Assembly (NCBI RefSeq): GCF_014641635.1
Contig: NZ_BMIC01000003.1
Location: 62,001 to 126,000, forward strand
Direction of reading: 5' to 3'
Length of the DNA stretch: 64,000 nucleotides
DNA from: Aquaticitalea lipolytica
GTDB taxonomy: Bacteria; Bacteroidota; Bacteroidia; Flavobacteriales; Flavobacteriaceae
How positions within the stretch are numbered: the stretch's first letter is position 1; each line of letters starts with the position of its first letter. The notes under the pieces are model-generated. The model ran no database searches. It was given only the letters and a program-made list of their open reading frames with translations, and had not been told where the DNA came from. Positions 1 through 9,350 of this stretch are shown piece after piece. The translations under genes and the position numbers were made by a program.

Positions 1-893
1 TAGACCAACGTTATGCAGGAGCAATGGAAGCTGGTAAATATGGAGCAGTTGGTGTTATTGTACGTTCAATGAATTTGCGTATGGACGATTTTCCTCATAC
101 AGGAAGTATGAGCTATGGCGATTTACCAAACTCTCAACGCATACCATCAGCAGCGATAAGTACAAATCATGCAGAGTTATTAAGCGGAATGTTAGCTTTA
201 GACAAAAAAATAAATGTCTTTTTTAGTCAGAATTGCCAACAACTTAAAGATGTACAATCGTACAATGTAATTGGCGAGATCACAGGAAGTGAGTTTCCTA
301 ATGAATATATAGTCGTTGGAGGACATTTAGATTCTTGGGATTTAGGTGATGGTTCACATGATGATGGAGCAGGAGTAGTACAATCTATGGATGTGTTACG
401 CTTATTAAAAGAAAGCGGAATTAAACCAAAGCGCAGTATAAGAGTTGTATTATTTATGAATGAAGAAAATGGATTACGAGGAGGAAACAAATATGCAGAA
501 GTTGCAAAAGCAAAAGGCGAAAATCACATATTTGCTTTAGAAAGTGATTCTGGTGGATTTACACCAAGAGGGTTTTCTTTTGATTGTAATGACGCAGTAT
601 TTAATAAAGTAATGCAATGGGAATCTTTATTTAAGCCATACTTAATTCATTATTTTGAAAAAGGACATGGTGGAGCAGATATCGGACCTTTAAAAAATGG
701 AACTACAGTTTTAGCTGGTTTAGTACCAGATTCGCAGCGTTATTTTGATTATCATCATGCTAGTAACGATACCTTTGATGCCGTAAACAAAAGAGAATTA
801 GAGTTAGGTGCTGCTACCATGACAGCTTTAGTATACTTATTTGATAAGTATGGAATAGGTACAATATCTAATAAAGAAGAACTAAAAGATTAA
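1..893 (+). CDS. M28-family zinc peptidase, 3' part (carboxypeptidase Q-like)
   Basis: The reading frame is already open at base 3, so the N-terminus lies outside the window; the first internal Met codon (base 24) is not a true start. The visible part begins in a PA-like insert (VGVIVRSMNLRMDDFPHTGS), which resembles plasma glutamate carboxypeptidase (carboxypeptidase Q). The dizinc catalytic core follows: GGHLDSWD, DDGAG, FMNEENG with the catalytic Glu pair, an ALESDSG segment, and a late His in DYHHASNDT. M28 enzymes of this group remove N-terminal residues from peptides and are usually exported to the periplasm. A signal peptide cannot be checked here. The next gene starts 3 b downstream, so the two are probably cotranscribed. 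The family call is firm; the substrate is unknown. Confidence 0.9.
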   Translation, partial: DQRYAGAMEAGKYGAVGVIVRSMNLRMDDFPHTGSMSYGDLPNSQRIPSAAISTNHAELLSGMLALDKKINVFFSQNCQQLKDVQSYNVIGEITGSEFPNEYIVVGGHLDSWDLGDGSHDDGAGVVQSMDVLRLLKESGIKPKRSIRVVLFMNEENGLRGGNKYAEVAKAKGENHIFALESDSGGFTPRGFSFDCNDAVFNKVMQWESLFKPYLIHYFEKGHGGADIGPLKNGTTVLAGLVPDSQRYFDYHHASNDTFDAVNKRELELGAATMTALVYLFDKYGIGTISNKEELKD

Positions 894-896
894 AAG

Positions 897-1469
897 ATGA
901 GACTGTTTTTATTAATACTTACACTATTTACGTTCACAAATACATCGGCTCAATTAACCGAAGAACAATTTCCGTATTACGAACTTCCAGAATACCCAGA
1001 AACATACACAGCAGGCACAATGGCAGCACGTATGGTAGATGCACTTGGCTTTCGTTACTATTGGGCAACCGAAGATTTAAAAGGTAGCGATTTGGCTTAT
1101 ATGCCTAGTGATGATGTACGATCAACAGGAGAAACGGTTGATCATATTTTAGATTTATCATATGTTATTTTAAACTCCACTTTAAAACAGCAAAATGGTA
1201 AGAATGATTATTCAGAAATGGATTTGTATGATAAAAGAAAACAAACACTCATTAACCTTAAAACTGCAGCAGATATATTGAGAGTTAGTGACGATATTTC
1301 ACAGTTTAAAATATTATTTGGAGAGCGTGAAATTCCCTTTTGGAATAATGTGAATGGTCCAATATCTGATGCTATTTGGCATTGTGGTCAAATAGCTTCT
1401 TTTAGAAGAAGCTCAGGAAACCCAATAAATCCAAATGTCAATCATTTTATGGGTACAGTAAAGCAATAA
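897..1469 (+). CDS. Exported DinB-like protein
   Basis: This 190-residue protein starts with a clear signal peptide (MRLFLLILTLFTFTNTSAQ). The body fits the DinB four-helix fold of putative metal-dependent proteins. It has a His in ETVDHILDLS and the characteristic late helix DAIWHCGQIASFRRSSGNP, whose His would be a metal ligand. DinB/YfiT proteins include thiol-dependent transferases and hydrolases, but most exported bacteroidotal members have no known function. The start lies 3 b after the peptidase stop, and the last base of its stop overlaps the ATG of the next gene (TAATG), so the three genes form an operon. Confidence 0.75.
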   Translation: MRLFLLILTLFTFTNTSAQLTEEQFPYYELPEYPETYTAGTMAARMVDALGFRYYWATEDLKGSDLAYMPSDDVRSTGETVDHILDLSYVILNSTLKQQNGKNDYSEMDLYDKRKQTLINLKTAADILRVSDDISQFKILFGEREIPFWNNVNGPISDAIWHCGQIASFRRSSGNPINPNVNHFMGTVKQ

Positions 1470-1849
1470 TGGAAAAAGGATATCTACATCAAATTCATCC
1501 TGTTTTACCAGTTAAAAATGTGTTGGCAGCATTATTCTTTTATGTGAATAAATTGGGATTTGATATTGCTTTTGCTGATGATGATAAAGACCCAAAATAT
1601 GCTGGAATACGACGTGATGATATAGAAATTCATTTACAATGGCATGACGAAGCAGAGTGGGAGTTAACTGTGGATAGACCAATGCTTCGTATTGTAACTC
1701 AACATATTGATAGCTTGTTTGAAGAATATAAAACTAAAGATGTGTTTCATAAAGACACATCACTAAAAGAAACGCCTTGGGGAACCAAAGAGTTTTCTTT
1801 TTATGATATCTACAAAAACGGATTAACGTTTTATACTAGTGTTAGCTAG
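1469..1849 (+). CDS. VOC-superfamily (glyoxalase/bleomycin-resistance-like) protein
   Basis: The 126-residue protein has a single vicinal-oxygen-chelate domain. It opens with HQIHPVLPVKNVLAALFFYV, the usual first strand and helix, continues with KLGFDIAF and EIHLQWHD, and ends in a KEFSFYDIYKNGLTFY strand typical of bleomycin-resistance-like proteins. One-domain VOC proteins dimerise and may bind metal, antibiotics or small metabolites; no substrate can be assigned. Its ATG shares one base with the stop of the DinB-like gene, which indicates translational coupling. It is the last gene of the plus-strand operon and faces the DUF6090 genes tail to tail. Confidence 0.8.
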   Translation: MEKGYLHQIHPVLPVKNVLAALFFYVNKLGFDIAFADDDKDPKYAGIRRDDIEIHLQWHDEAEWELTVDRPMLRIVTQHIDSLFEEYKTKDVFHKDTSLKETPWGTKEFSFYDIYKNGLTFYTSVS

Positions 1850-1872
1850 ATGTTTAAATGAATCTGAAGAGT

Positions 1873-2616
1873 TTAATTATTGTTTAGCTCATTGTTTAAA
1901 GCTTCAATTAATGCTAGTGTATTTGTTTCTACTCGTTTTGCTCGATTTCGAACACCAGAGTTTTCAAACTTAATGGCATCAGTTAATTTTATAAACGAGT
2001 CATCATTTTTTAGGATTAGATAATCTTCATTTGAAATTTTAAAATTGGCATAATATTTATACTTTTCTTGGTATTTCATATTAAAATGTTTCAACAATAT
2101 TGGTTCACTATGAGTAGCATGAAACCTAAGGCGTTCTTCTTCATAACGTTTGTAATAATTGTAAAGCCTTTCATAATGTACAGAAATATCATTTCGTAAA
2201 CTATCGTTAGTTATAATACCAATTCCTTTTGACACTAGTAGTCCATAACCACTTTTGTTAGGGTCAAAATGAGGTGTAACACGTAAGAGTGCAGCGTAAT
2301 AATATAAGGAGTCGGAAGGCAGCTCATTTGTTTTTAAATATGTACTTACATAATCACAAGCTTTATTGATGTCGTCCATAATACCAATATCTTCTTGAAT
2401 TTCATATAAATCAAGTTTAAGATTGCTTCGCATTTCCTTCATGATTTTAACTTCCAAGTTTCTCTCCTCATTGTTATTGTTCCATGTGTTAATTTGCAAC
2501 GCAATTAAGATTCCAATCACTACCAATATAATTTCACCTATGGCATATTTAAAATATTTTGTGGTTTTACCTTCAGTGAGAAGGTTTTTGCGGATATTTC
2601 TAAATAATTTAATCAT
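1873..2616 (-). CDS. DUF6090 family membrane protein, copy 1 of 3
   Basis: The 247-residue protein begins with MIKLFRNIRKNLLTEGKTTK and one transmembrane helix (about residues 25-44, IGEIILVVIGILIALQINTW). A soluble, helix-rich C-terminal domain follows, probably periplasmic. This is the DUF6090 signature, a flavobacterial family of unknown function. Its ATG overlaps the stop of the next upstream paralog by 4 b (ATGA). It is one of three tandem copies that share the N-terminal ~45 residues but have strongly diverged C-terminal domains. No catalytic motif is visible. Confidence 0.8.
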   Translation of the reverse strand: MIKLFRNIRKNLLTEGKTTKYFKYAIGEIILVVIGILIALQINTWNNNNEERNLEVKIMKEMRSNLKLDLYEIQEDIGIMDDINKACDYVSTYLKTNELPSDSLYYYAALLRVTPHFDPNKSGYGLLVSKGIGIITNDSLRNDISVHYERLYNYYKRYEEERLRFHATHSEPILLKHFNMKYQEKYKYYANFKISNEDYLILKNDDSFIKLTDAIKFENSGVRNRAKRVETNTLALIEALNNELNNN

Positions 2617-3374
2617 CGGTTTAAGTTATAATTCGTTTTAATTAATTCAATTAATTTTTTAGCATCTTCTTCTTTTTTAATACTAATTTGTTCTCCCAAG
2701 CTAAGAGCGCCATTAAAATAATTAAGGCTATTCATTAATTGATTTAGTATAATAGCATCTTCAGTCAACAAATCACTTTCTTTTGCTTCTTGCATTTTGC
2801 GAGTACGCATTATTTTAAGCATTAGTTCTGCATCGAATACCTTGCCTAAGGATTCAACATAATCAGCAGCCCACAGCATTCCTGCTTCATTATACCCATC
2901 AAACTCAGATAACGAATTGTAATATTTTGAAATGGCATTGGCCACGTCATTATTACGAACCAACCTAAGATGCCCTGAGCTTTTCATTTGCTCATAGGTT
3001 CTTTCAACAGTATGGATAATTGTCCATTTTATTGTGACCATTCTAGACCAATAGGTTAATTTACTTAAGTTATTTTTCCTATTTTCATTTTTTAAGCCTG
3101 GAATAATAGAGTCTATTAAAGTGTAAACTTCTTGATTGCTTTTTTGAAATTTATCATATGTAATAAGATCGTCCTTTAAATCTTCCAGCAAATTCTTCAT
3201 ATATGTTTTTTCTATGACTTGCTCAGATTTTAATTCATTCCAGTTATTAATTTGCAAGGCAATCAAAATCCCGATGACCACAAGAATGATTTCGCCGATG
3301 GCGTATTTGAGATACTTTGAAGTCTTTCCTTCTATGAGAAGGTTTTGGCGGATGTTTCTGAAGAATTTTATCAT
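2613..3374 (-). CDS. DUF6090 family membrane protein, copy 2 of 3
   Basis: This middle paralog of the tandem trio has the same N-terminal block (FFRNIRQNLLIEGKTSKY), a single transmembrane segment (EIILVVIGILIALQINNW) and a diverged soluble domain. A longer frame opens at a TTG at 3383, but the ATG at 3374 aligns with the starts of both paralogs and is preferred, giving 253 residues. The stop overlaps the start of copy 1. The soluble part has several charged helices (KTYMKNLLEDLKDDLITYDK) that suggest a coiled or bundled periplasmic domain. The function of the family is unknown. Confidence 0.8.
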   Translation of the reverse strand: MIKFFRNIRQNLLIEGKTSKYLKYAIGEIILVVIGILIALQINNWNELKSEQVIEKTYMKNLLEDLKDDLITYDKFQKSNQEVYTLIDSIIPGLKNENRKNNLSKLTYWSRMVTIKWTIIHTVERTYEQMKSSGHLRLVRNNDVANAISKYYNSLSEFDGYNEAGMLWAADYVESLGKVFDAELMLKIMRTRKMQEAKESDLLTEDAIILNQLMNSLNYFNGALSLGEQISIKKEEDAKKLIELIKTNYNLNR

Positions 3375-3383
3375 TATTAGCAA

Positions 3384-4142
3384 TTAGTTATTAAGTTCAT
3401 CTTTAATCAATTGAATAAGTACTTCTGCTTCAGTTTTTGTTTGTTTTGCAATTATTATTCCTATTCTCTTTCTGTTTATATTATGTCGTAGATAGTTTCT
3501 GCCAAGGTTAGATTCGATTGTTGCTATGATTGCTTTTTTTCTTGCTTCCTCGCTCTCTAGAAAGGGGAGGTTTATTGTATTAGTCGCTTGATGTGATATG
3601 TTTATTTCGTAATTATTAGTTAAAAACCATAAATCGTCATCTCTTGTAGAGCGTTCTTTATCATATTGTAAAAAGGTGTTAATAGAATTTATACCATTAA
3701 AGTAATAATTGTTAATTGCATCATTTAATTCTTTTGAACCTAGATTATCTGAAAGACCTGAATTTTTTATTTTTTGATAGGTTTGATCAACTATTTGGTG
3801 CATTGCATAATAGCTAGTAATATTAGAGACAATCGAATCTAAGTGGAATTCTTGATAGTTTTTGTCTTTAAAAATTGAGGTGTTATTTTCAACTTGGAGC
3901 TCATAGCTTTCTATAATTCTGTCATATGCTTTTATATCACTACTTAAGTCAATTACCATACTATTTAAATAGTTATTTACTTTGCTTTCTTGCTTCCTGT
4001 TTTCATTCCAATTATTAATCTGTAATGCAATCAAAATCCCAATGACAACTAGTACAATTTCACCAATGGCGTATTTAAAGTATTTTGTGGTTTTGCCATC
4101 AGTGAGAAGGTTTTTACGAATGTTTCTGAAGAATTTTATCAT
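3384..4142 (-). CDS. DUF6090 family membrane protein, copy 3 of 3
   Basis: The 252-residue paralog has the shared N-terminus (FFRNIRKNLLTDGKTTKYFK) and one transmembrane helix at about residues 25-44, followed by a soluble domain rich in Asn, Lys and Tyr. It abuts the DUF418 gene with no spacer: its ATG ends at 4142 and the upstream stop begins at 4143. This places it in the same transcription unit as the acyltransferase-type membrane proteins upstream. Function is unknown, and partnership with those membrane proteins is only an inference from context. Confidence 0.8.
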   Translation of the reverse strand: MIKFFRNIRKNLLTDGKTTKYFKYAIGEIVLVVIGILIALQINNWNENRKQESKVNNYLNSMVIDLSSDIKAYDRIIESYELQVENNTSIFKDKNYQEFHLDSIVSNITSYYAMHQIVDQTYQKIKNSGLSDNLGSKELNDAINNYYFNGINSINTFLQYDKERSTRDDDLWFLTNNYEINISHQATNTINLPFLESEEARKKAIIATIESNLGRNYLRHNINRKRIGIIIAKQTKTEAEVLIQLIKDELNN

Positions 4143-5405
4143 TTATTTTGGTTGAGATATTATTATTTTTTTTCCATAAGTTAACTGTCTCCATACCCAT
4201 TCTATTGGTCCAAATTTATAATGTTGTAACCATAATTTGCTTATAATTATTTGTAGTATAAAAATTAGAATAGCAATTCCCATAATTACAGTAAATCCAA
4301 ATTTTCCAGCAAAACCAAAACCAATTCCATAGAAAATTATCACAGCTATAAACGTTTGAAAAATATAATTAGACAATGCCATTTTACCAACTGGAGCAAA
4401 AATATTAAGACCATTAGGACTCTTTCTGTACCATAAAGCTAATAAGGCAGCAATTCCTAAAGCTAACGGAACAGTACCAAAAGCATAGGCAACAGTTTTA
4501 AGAAATCCCCAAAAATCTTCACGTCCTCCGAAAAACTCAATGTAAGTTCTAAAAGTGCTTATTGGGAGACCTATGATAATTCCCCAAAGGACAACTTTTT
4601 TTAGAAATTTGACATTATTCAATAAATCTTCGTTTAGAATTTTACGTCCTGCCCAAAGACCAATTAAGAATATGCCTAATACTTTAAAAATCCGTCCTTC
4701 TTCTAATATGGCACCAATTCTTATAAATGTATTACCAATATTATATTTAAAATAATCAGAAAGACTTTCATTGGCAATAAATTGTTGAAAATCTGCGTAT
4801 TTATTTCCTTCCCATTCTTCTAATGGCAATCCATAATATTCATAATAAGATGTATTAAGATTAAAGAAAAACTCAGCATAATTGAGTTTAGTTAGATGTA
4901 CAAATAACCAATTTATTATAGGAAATAGAATAAGAATAATGCCAAATTTGATTAAGTTTTTATTAGAGGAATTTACAAACCAAATTAGCACAAACCCTAG
5001 TAGTGCATACAATGCTAAAATGTCACCTAACCAAAAGAGACAAAGATGAATTAATCCAATTATTAAAAGCCAGAACATCCGCTTTCTGAAAAAAAATGCA
5101 AAGTGTGATTTATTATTACCTAGTTTATTGAATTGCATAGCACACCCAATGCCAAATAAGAGTGAAAAAATGGAATAAAACTTCCCATCAACTAGTGTAT
5201 AGATTATGAAATCTAAAACTTCATCAAATGGGAAGACTAAACCAGTTATTAGTGCATCATCTGGAAAGGAAAAAAAACCTGAAAACGACAAAATATTAGC
5301 CATAAATATGAATAGAATGGCAACACCACGTAGTACGTCTAAAAACTTAATACGCTGATTTGCCACTATGGGACTTATCTTGTTGTTATTTACTGATACA
5401 GTCAT
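4143..5405 (-). CDS. DUF418 domain-containing multipass membrane protein
   Basis: The 420-residue protein carries about ten hydrophobic segments. It opens with IKFLDVLRGVAILFIFMANI, the hallmark N-terminal helix of DUF418 proteins, which are distantly related to acyltransferase-3/heparan N-acetyltransferase-like membrane enzymes. The C-terminal DUF418 block includes PVGKMALSNYIFQTFIAVII and GPIEWVWRQLTYGK. Members are inner-membrane proteins of unproven activity, suspected of transferring acyl groups to envelope molecules. It lies 11 b after the MBOAT gene and directly before three DUF6090 genes, which fits an envelope-modification operon. Confidence 0.85.
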   Translation of the reverse strand: MTVSVNNNKISPIVANQRIKFLDVLRGVAILFIFMANILSFSGFFSFPDDALITGLVFPFDEVLDFIIYTLVDGKFYSIFSLLFGIGCAMQFNKLGNNKSHFAFFFRKRMFWLLIIGLIHLCLFWLGDILALYALLGFVLIWFVNSSNKNLIKFGIILILFPIINWLFVHLTKLNYAEFFFNLNTSYYEYYGLPLEEWEGNKYADFQQFIANESLSDYFKYNIGNTFIRIGAILEEGRIFKVLGIFLIGLWAGRKILNEDLLNNVKFLKKVVLWGIIIGLPISTFRTYIEFFGGREDFWGFLKTVAYAFGTVPLALGIAALLALWYRKSPNGLNIFAPVGKMALSNYIFQTFIAVIIFYGIGFGFAGKFGFTVIMGIAILIFILQIIISKLWLQHYKFGPIEWVWRQLTYGKKIIISQPK

Positions 5406-5416
5406 TTTTCAAACCA

Positions 5417-6832
5417 TTAAAACTGAAAATAAATAAACTGTTCACCACTACCTTGTGCAATTGCTATAAGGAAAAACATGACTGCCCAAGCTATACCTAA
5501 CAGCCAAGGTGAAGTTTTTTTAGACACTTCTTCCATTGATGTGTTTCTCATTACCCAATGACATATAAATAAAAGCGTTATTAGCACAAACACTTTCAAA
5601 ATATCAAAAGTCTGTAAAAGCTTTTCTCCATCACTATTCATAAACAACATAGAAGTAATAATATTCTTAGCAGTTGAGAATTCACGAGCTCTAAAAAATA
5701 CCCAAGTAAAGTTGACAAGCGTGTAGGTGAGTAGTGCTAAAAAAATACCATTTATAGCATTTATTTTTATGTGTATTTTGTTTCTCAGCAAGCGTTCTAT
5801 AACTAAATAAATTCCATGTAAAGCTCCCCAAATTACAAAAGTCCAAGCAGCGCCATGCCATAAGCCTCCTAATAACATAGTGACCATTAATGCAACATAC
5901 ATTCTTAAAATTCCATGTTTGTTTCCTCCTAATGGGATGTATAAATAATCTCTTAACCAGGTTGATAATGAAATGTGCCAACGTCTCCATAAGTCTGAAA
6001 AGCCAATAGCTGCATAAGGATACCTAAAGTTATCTGGTAAAATGATGCCTAGCATTAAAGCAATACCTATAGCGCAAGTTGAATAACCAGCAAAATCAAA
6101 AAATATTTGTCCAGAAAAGGCTAGTGTACCAGTCCAAGCATCAAGTCCGCTTAATACTCCTTTTGCTCCAAAGACTTCATCTGAAGTGTCAGATAAAAGC
6201 GTATCTGCTAAAACTACTTTTTGAAATAATCCAATAGTTAGTAAAAACGTTCCCCAAATAAATTGATTGATAGTTGCTCTTTTTTCTTCATAAAACTGTG
6301 ATATTAAATCTCCAGCTCTTACAATTGGTCCTGCAACTAATTGTGGGAAGAAAGTAACATAAAGTGCAAAATCTAAAAATGTTTTAGCACGTTCTGTGCG
6401 TTTTAAATACATGTCTATAGTATATGACATGGTTTGGAAGGTGTAAAACGATATTCCCATTGGTAAAATTATGTCCATGGGTTGTGCTTGGTATTCAACA
6501 CCAATAGAATTCATCAAGTGTGTAAAGTTTTCTAGCAGAAAATTACCATATTTAAAGAAACCAAGAAATCCTAAATTAACACACATACTTAATAATAACC
6601 ACAGTTTTCTTTTCTTTTGATTTTCTTCAGTAGATAATTTTTTTCCTGTAATCCAATCGACACCTGTTGAAATCCAAAGTAATATTACTAAAGGTGGATT
6701 CCATAACCCGTAAAATACATAACTAGCAAAAAGAAGCATTCTCTTTTTTCCAGTCCAATTAAATAGTTTTGAATAATAAAGTGCTAAAACTATAACCAAA
6801 AACACTATGAAGCTTAATGAGTTGAATAACAT
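5417..6832 (-). CDS. MBOAT-family O-acyltransferase (AlgI-like)
   Basis: The 471-residue multipass protein matches the AlgI/DltB branch of membrane-bound O-acyltransferases. Visible landmarks are the N-terminal LFNSLSFIVFLVIVLALYY, the conserved GISFYTFQTMSY, PQLVAGPIVRAGDL, LWRRWHISLSTWLRDYLYIP, and the catalytic-His segment LLGGLWHGAAWTFVIWGALH. Such proteins move acyl (usually acetyl) groups across the inner membrane to an exported partner that acylates alginate, cellulose, peptidoglycan or another glycan. The next gene upstream, 2 b away, encodes an SGNH/AlgJ-like partner, so the pair is likely the functional unit. Which glycan is modified cannot be told. Confidence 0.92.
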   Translation of the reverse strand: MLFNSLSFIVFLVIVLALYYSKLFNWTGKKRMLLFASYVFYGLWNPPLVILLWISTGVDWITGKKLSTEENQKKRKLWLLLSMCVNLGFLGFFKYGNFLLENFTHLMNSIGVEYQAQPMDIILPMGISFYTFQTMSYTIDMYLKRTERAKTFLDFALYVTFFPQLVAGPIVRAGDLISQFYEEKRATINQFIWGTFLLTIGLFQKVVLADTLLSDTSDEVFGAKGVLSGLDAWTGTLAFSGQIFFDFAGYSTCAIGIALMLGIILPDNFRYPYAAIGFSDLWRRWHISLSTWLRDYLYIPLGGNKHGILRMYVALMVTMLLGGLWHGAAWTFVIWGALHGIYLVIERLLRNKIHIKINAINGIFLALLTYTLVNFTWVFFRAREFSTAKNIITSMLFMNSDGEKLLQTFDILKVFVLITLLFICHWVMRNTSMEEVSKKTSPWLLGIAWAVMFFLIAIAQGSGEQFIYFQF

Positions 6833-6834
6833 AA

Positions 6835-7875
6835 TTAGTTAGTTTTAGAGTTAGACAAAGCGCCATCTGCTTTCATAATTCTTACCAATTCTGTAGTAAA
6901 AAATCGTGCGTCTTTGGCAGATAAATGTGAATCTTCAGGACATATTAAATTTTTAAATTGATTATAATCTTCAAAATAATATGCTTTTGCTTTTGAAGCG
7001 TTTACCAAAGGTTCCCAAAACTCTTCACGTGATAAAAATTTATCTTCACCACCTTTAATCCATCCACTTGACGGACATCTTACTAGAATAAGATTACCAC
7101 CTCTCTCCATAAATTTTTTTGCATCTGCTAAGAAAAAATTAGTTGTTGCTTCTCTTTCTGGAGGATTTTGATTTCCCATAATGAGAAATTTCCAAACTGT
7201 TTTAATTGAATTTGCAAAAACAGTATCTGTTGCTGTTTTTTTACTCATAGGATTATTTCTATCCTCTTCAATATATGCGAATGAATTAAAAGGAGGATAT
7301 TGAGGTTTACCTGTTCTATTACTTATTGAGATATTGTTTAGTAATGACTTTAAATCTATATCATCAGACCAACCTTCTTCGCTAGTTGAAACTAATACAA
7401 AGTTTTTTTGAAGTGGTAACGACAGCCAATGATTTAGGCGCTGAGCATATGTTCTATCTTTAAAATAATCAACTCTAGATTGAGCACGTTTCCAAGGGCT
7501 AGCTTCAGGATAGGTTGTAGAAAAAAAGAGTCCAGGAGTTACACCTACTAGAATTGTGCCTTTGTAGTTTGTGTTATTTACAATATCATGAAAAATTGGT
7601 AATGGTGAAGCACCAGCACTTGCTAACTGTATTGGTCTAACACCTGTTTCTGCTTGCCATTCATCGAGTTGAAAATCGAAAAGCACACGAGATGATCCTA
7701 ATAGTACAGCATCATTTTCGGTAGCATTATCTACTTTAGCACGTTGTACAGCCCAAAGGTTTTTGTCGTCGTCTAAATCTGGAATTTTGCCTTGAGATCT
7801 CCAATAGATTTCCCAAGATAAAAGGCAAATTATACTTAATGTAATAGCAATAAATAGTGGTTGTTTTAGATTCAT
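6835..7875 (-). CDS. Membrane-anchored SGNH/AlgJ-like partner of the MBOAT protein
   Basis: This 346-residue protein has an N-terminal transmembrane anchor (LFIAITLSIICLLSWEIYW) and an extracytoplasmic domain. The motif LLGSSRVLFDFQLDEW resembles the nucleophile-Ser block of SGNH esterase folds, and the late CPEDSHLSAKDARFF provides the Asp-x-x-His-like pair (D-S-H). AlgJ/AlgX/DltD-type proteins with this architecture complete glycan O-acylation after an MBOAT protein. The MBOAT gene follows after 2 b, which supports that role. The sequence is too diverged to name a specific family, and direct acetyltransferase activity is an inference. Confidence 0.65.
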   Translation of the reverse strand: MNLKQPLFIAITLSIICLLSWEIYWRSQGKIPDLDDDKNLWAVQRAKVDNATENDAVLLGSSRVLFDFQLDEWQAETGVRPIQLASAGASPLPIFHDIVNNTNYKGTILVGVTPGLFFSTTYPEASPWKRAQSRVDYFKDRTYAQRLNHWLSLPLQKNFVLVSTSEEGWSDDIDLKSLLNNISISNRTGKPQYPPFNSFAYIEEDRNNPMSKKTATDTVFANSIKTVWKFLIMGNQNPPEREATTNFFLADAKKFMERGGNLILVRCPSSGWIKGGEDKFLSREEFWEPLVNASKAKAYYFEDYNQFKNLICPEDSHLSAKDARFFTTELVRIMKADGALSNSKTN

Positions 7876-7897
7876 TTTTGGTTAGTTTAATATTTTA

Positions 7898-8770
7898 TTA
7901 ATTCTCTGAATCTGCCAATTTTTTAGTATCAGCATATTGCTGGAAGCCTATAATTTTACCATTTTTAAGTGTCCATAAATGAGCTACTTGTACATCAATA
8001 GTTTCTCCAGTTGTTTTCATTTTTGCATCATAACGTAAGGTGGCAAGAACTTGATTGTTGCTCATATCATGAAGTTCTATGTCTTTAAGTTTAAAGTATT
8101 CATATTTATCACCTAGACGTAAAAAGACACCATTTAATACCGCATCTGGTCCTTTATATGGATTGCCATCAGCTAATGAGTTGCTTTCAGCTTCATACCA
8201 AATTATATTTGTATCCATCAAACCTAATACTGCAGGAACATCGCCTTTTGAAAAGTTATTGTAAGCAGAGTCTATAATGCCAACATTTTCTGGATTAGAA
8301 ACCAATCCTAATTGTTGCATCATGAGAGTATTATCTAAAAAGTCCTGCTCTTGGGCAATCTTACCATTTTTCATTTTTGCGATGGTAACACCTTCTATAT
8401 TTACAGTATTTCCAGTTGCCGGAATTCCAAAAAAATCGCCTGTGTGCTTACCTGTAAAGTGCCAATGTTTAACAAGTTGATTACCTTGTCCAAAGATGTT
8501 TTTTACTGTAAAAGTTCTTTCTGAAAAGCCAGTAATAAAGTTTTGATAATAAGCTTTAAAAGCATCAATACCCACAATATTTTCTGGGCTTGTAACCATG
8601 ATAATGTTTGTGTCAAAATGAGTTTCATTGATTAGGTCAGTTTTACCTTTGTTTACAATATCATCCCAAACTTGAGTATACATTTTTATGTCTTTGTCGA
8701 TGTTGCTTTTTTGGGCATAAGAGTTTAGACTGATAAAGGCAATAACTAATAGTAATGTTAATTTTTTCAT
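7898..8770 (-). CDS. Exported two-domain SnoaL/NTF2-like protein
   Basis: The 290-residue protein has a signal peptide (MKKLTLLLVIAFISLNSYAQ) and two consecutive NTF2-like folds. The first (about residues 25-150) resembles the SnoaL-like polyketide-cyclase/ester-cyclase family, with GIDAFKAYYQNFITGF and KHWHFTGKHTGDFFGIPATG. The second (about 160-285) carries GPDAVLNGVFLRLG and VAHLWTLKNGKIIGFQQYAD. Such proteins bind small hydrophobic ligands or act as isomerases and cyclases, but exported ones are largely uncharacterised. It lies 22 b upstream of the SGNH gene on the same strand and may be cotranscribed with it. Confidence 0.75.
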   Translation of the reverse strand: MKKLTLLLVIAFISLNSYAQKSNIDKDIKMYTQVWDDIVNKGKTDLINETHFDTNIIMVTSPENIVGIDAFKAYYQNFITGFSERTFTVKNIFGQGNQLVKHWHFTGKHTGDFFGIPATGNTVNIEGVTIAKMKNGKIAQEQDFLDNTLMMQQLGLVSNPENVGIIDSAYNNFSKGDVPAVLGLMDTNIIWYEAESNSLADGNPYKGPDAVLNGVFLRLGDKYEYFKLKDIELHDMSNNQVLATLRYDAKMKTTGETIDVQVAHLWTLKNGKIIGFQQYADTKKLADSEN

Positions 8771-8807
8771 TTTAGTTTTGATTTAATGGTTGTTAATTTT
8801 TTTGAAT

Positions 8808-9260
8808 TTATTGTTTCATCTCAACCCGAATTAATCTGATTGATTTTGTTTTGCTTACATTTTTAGTTTGATGTAGTGTATCATTATCATTATATATGAC
8901 AATAGGATAAACAGAAGGATGTGTGAGTTTTCGAGAGTCTATCAAAATATTACCTTCACCATCATAATCAACAAAATCATTGCCTTCAGGAATATATATA
9001 ACACTTGGCCACTTGTGGTGATGTAAATTTTCGGTTTCATTAGGCATAAGAGTTATTTCTAAGACACGTACCTTATCATTTTCTAGTATAACTTTATGGT
9101 TTTTTGGTGAAGCTATAACAGCATCAAACTCTGGTGTCCAGATTGCCGACTTGCTCATTTTTTGTATTAATTTTTCATTTGATGTTTCTTCTTGCCCTAA
9201 ACAATTTAAATTGACTGAAGTTAAAATGGCAATTGTTAGAATTAGTTTAATAGCGTTCAT
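8808..9260 (-). CDS. Exported cupin-like protein
   Basis: The 150-residue protein has a signal peptide ending near NLNCLGQ. A small beta-barrel follows with the cupin-type motif VRVLEITLMPNETENLHHHK, whose His cluster could bind a metal, and a second strand region ending SIRLIRVEMKQ. Single-domain cupins of this kind are often annotated as sugar- or metal-binding, with no defined role. It sits in a same-strand cluster of small exported proteins, 37 b upstream of the SnoaL-like gene. Function is not assignable beyond the fold. Confidence 0.65.
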   Translation of the reverse strand: MNAIKLILTIAILTSVNLNCLGQEETSNEKLIQKMSKSAIWTPEFDAVIASPKNHKVILENDKVRVLEITLMPNETENLHHHKWPSVIYIPEGNDFVDYDGEGNILIDSRKLTHPSVYPIVIYNDNDTLHQTKNVSKTKSIRLIRVEMKQ

Positions 9261-9350
9261 ATAAATTATTCTTAATATAAAATTGTATCTAATTTGTACT
9301 CTTTTTAGGAGTTTGTAATCTGGCTCAATATGTTATGCTTTATTTATAGA

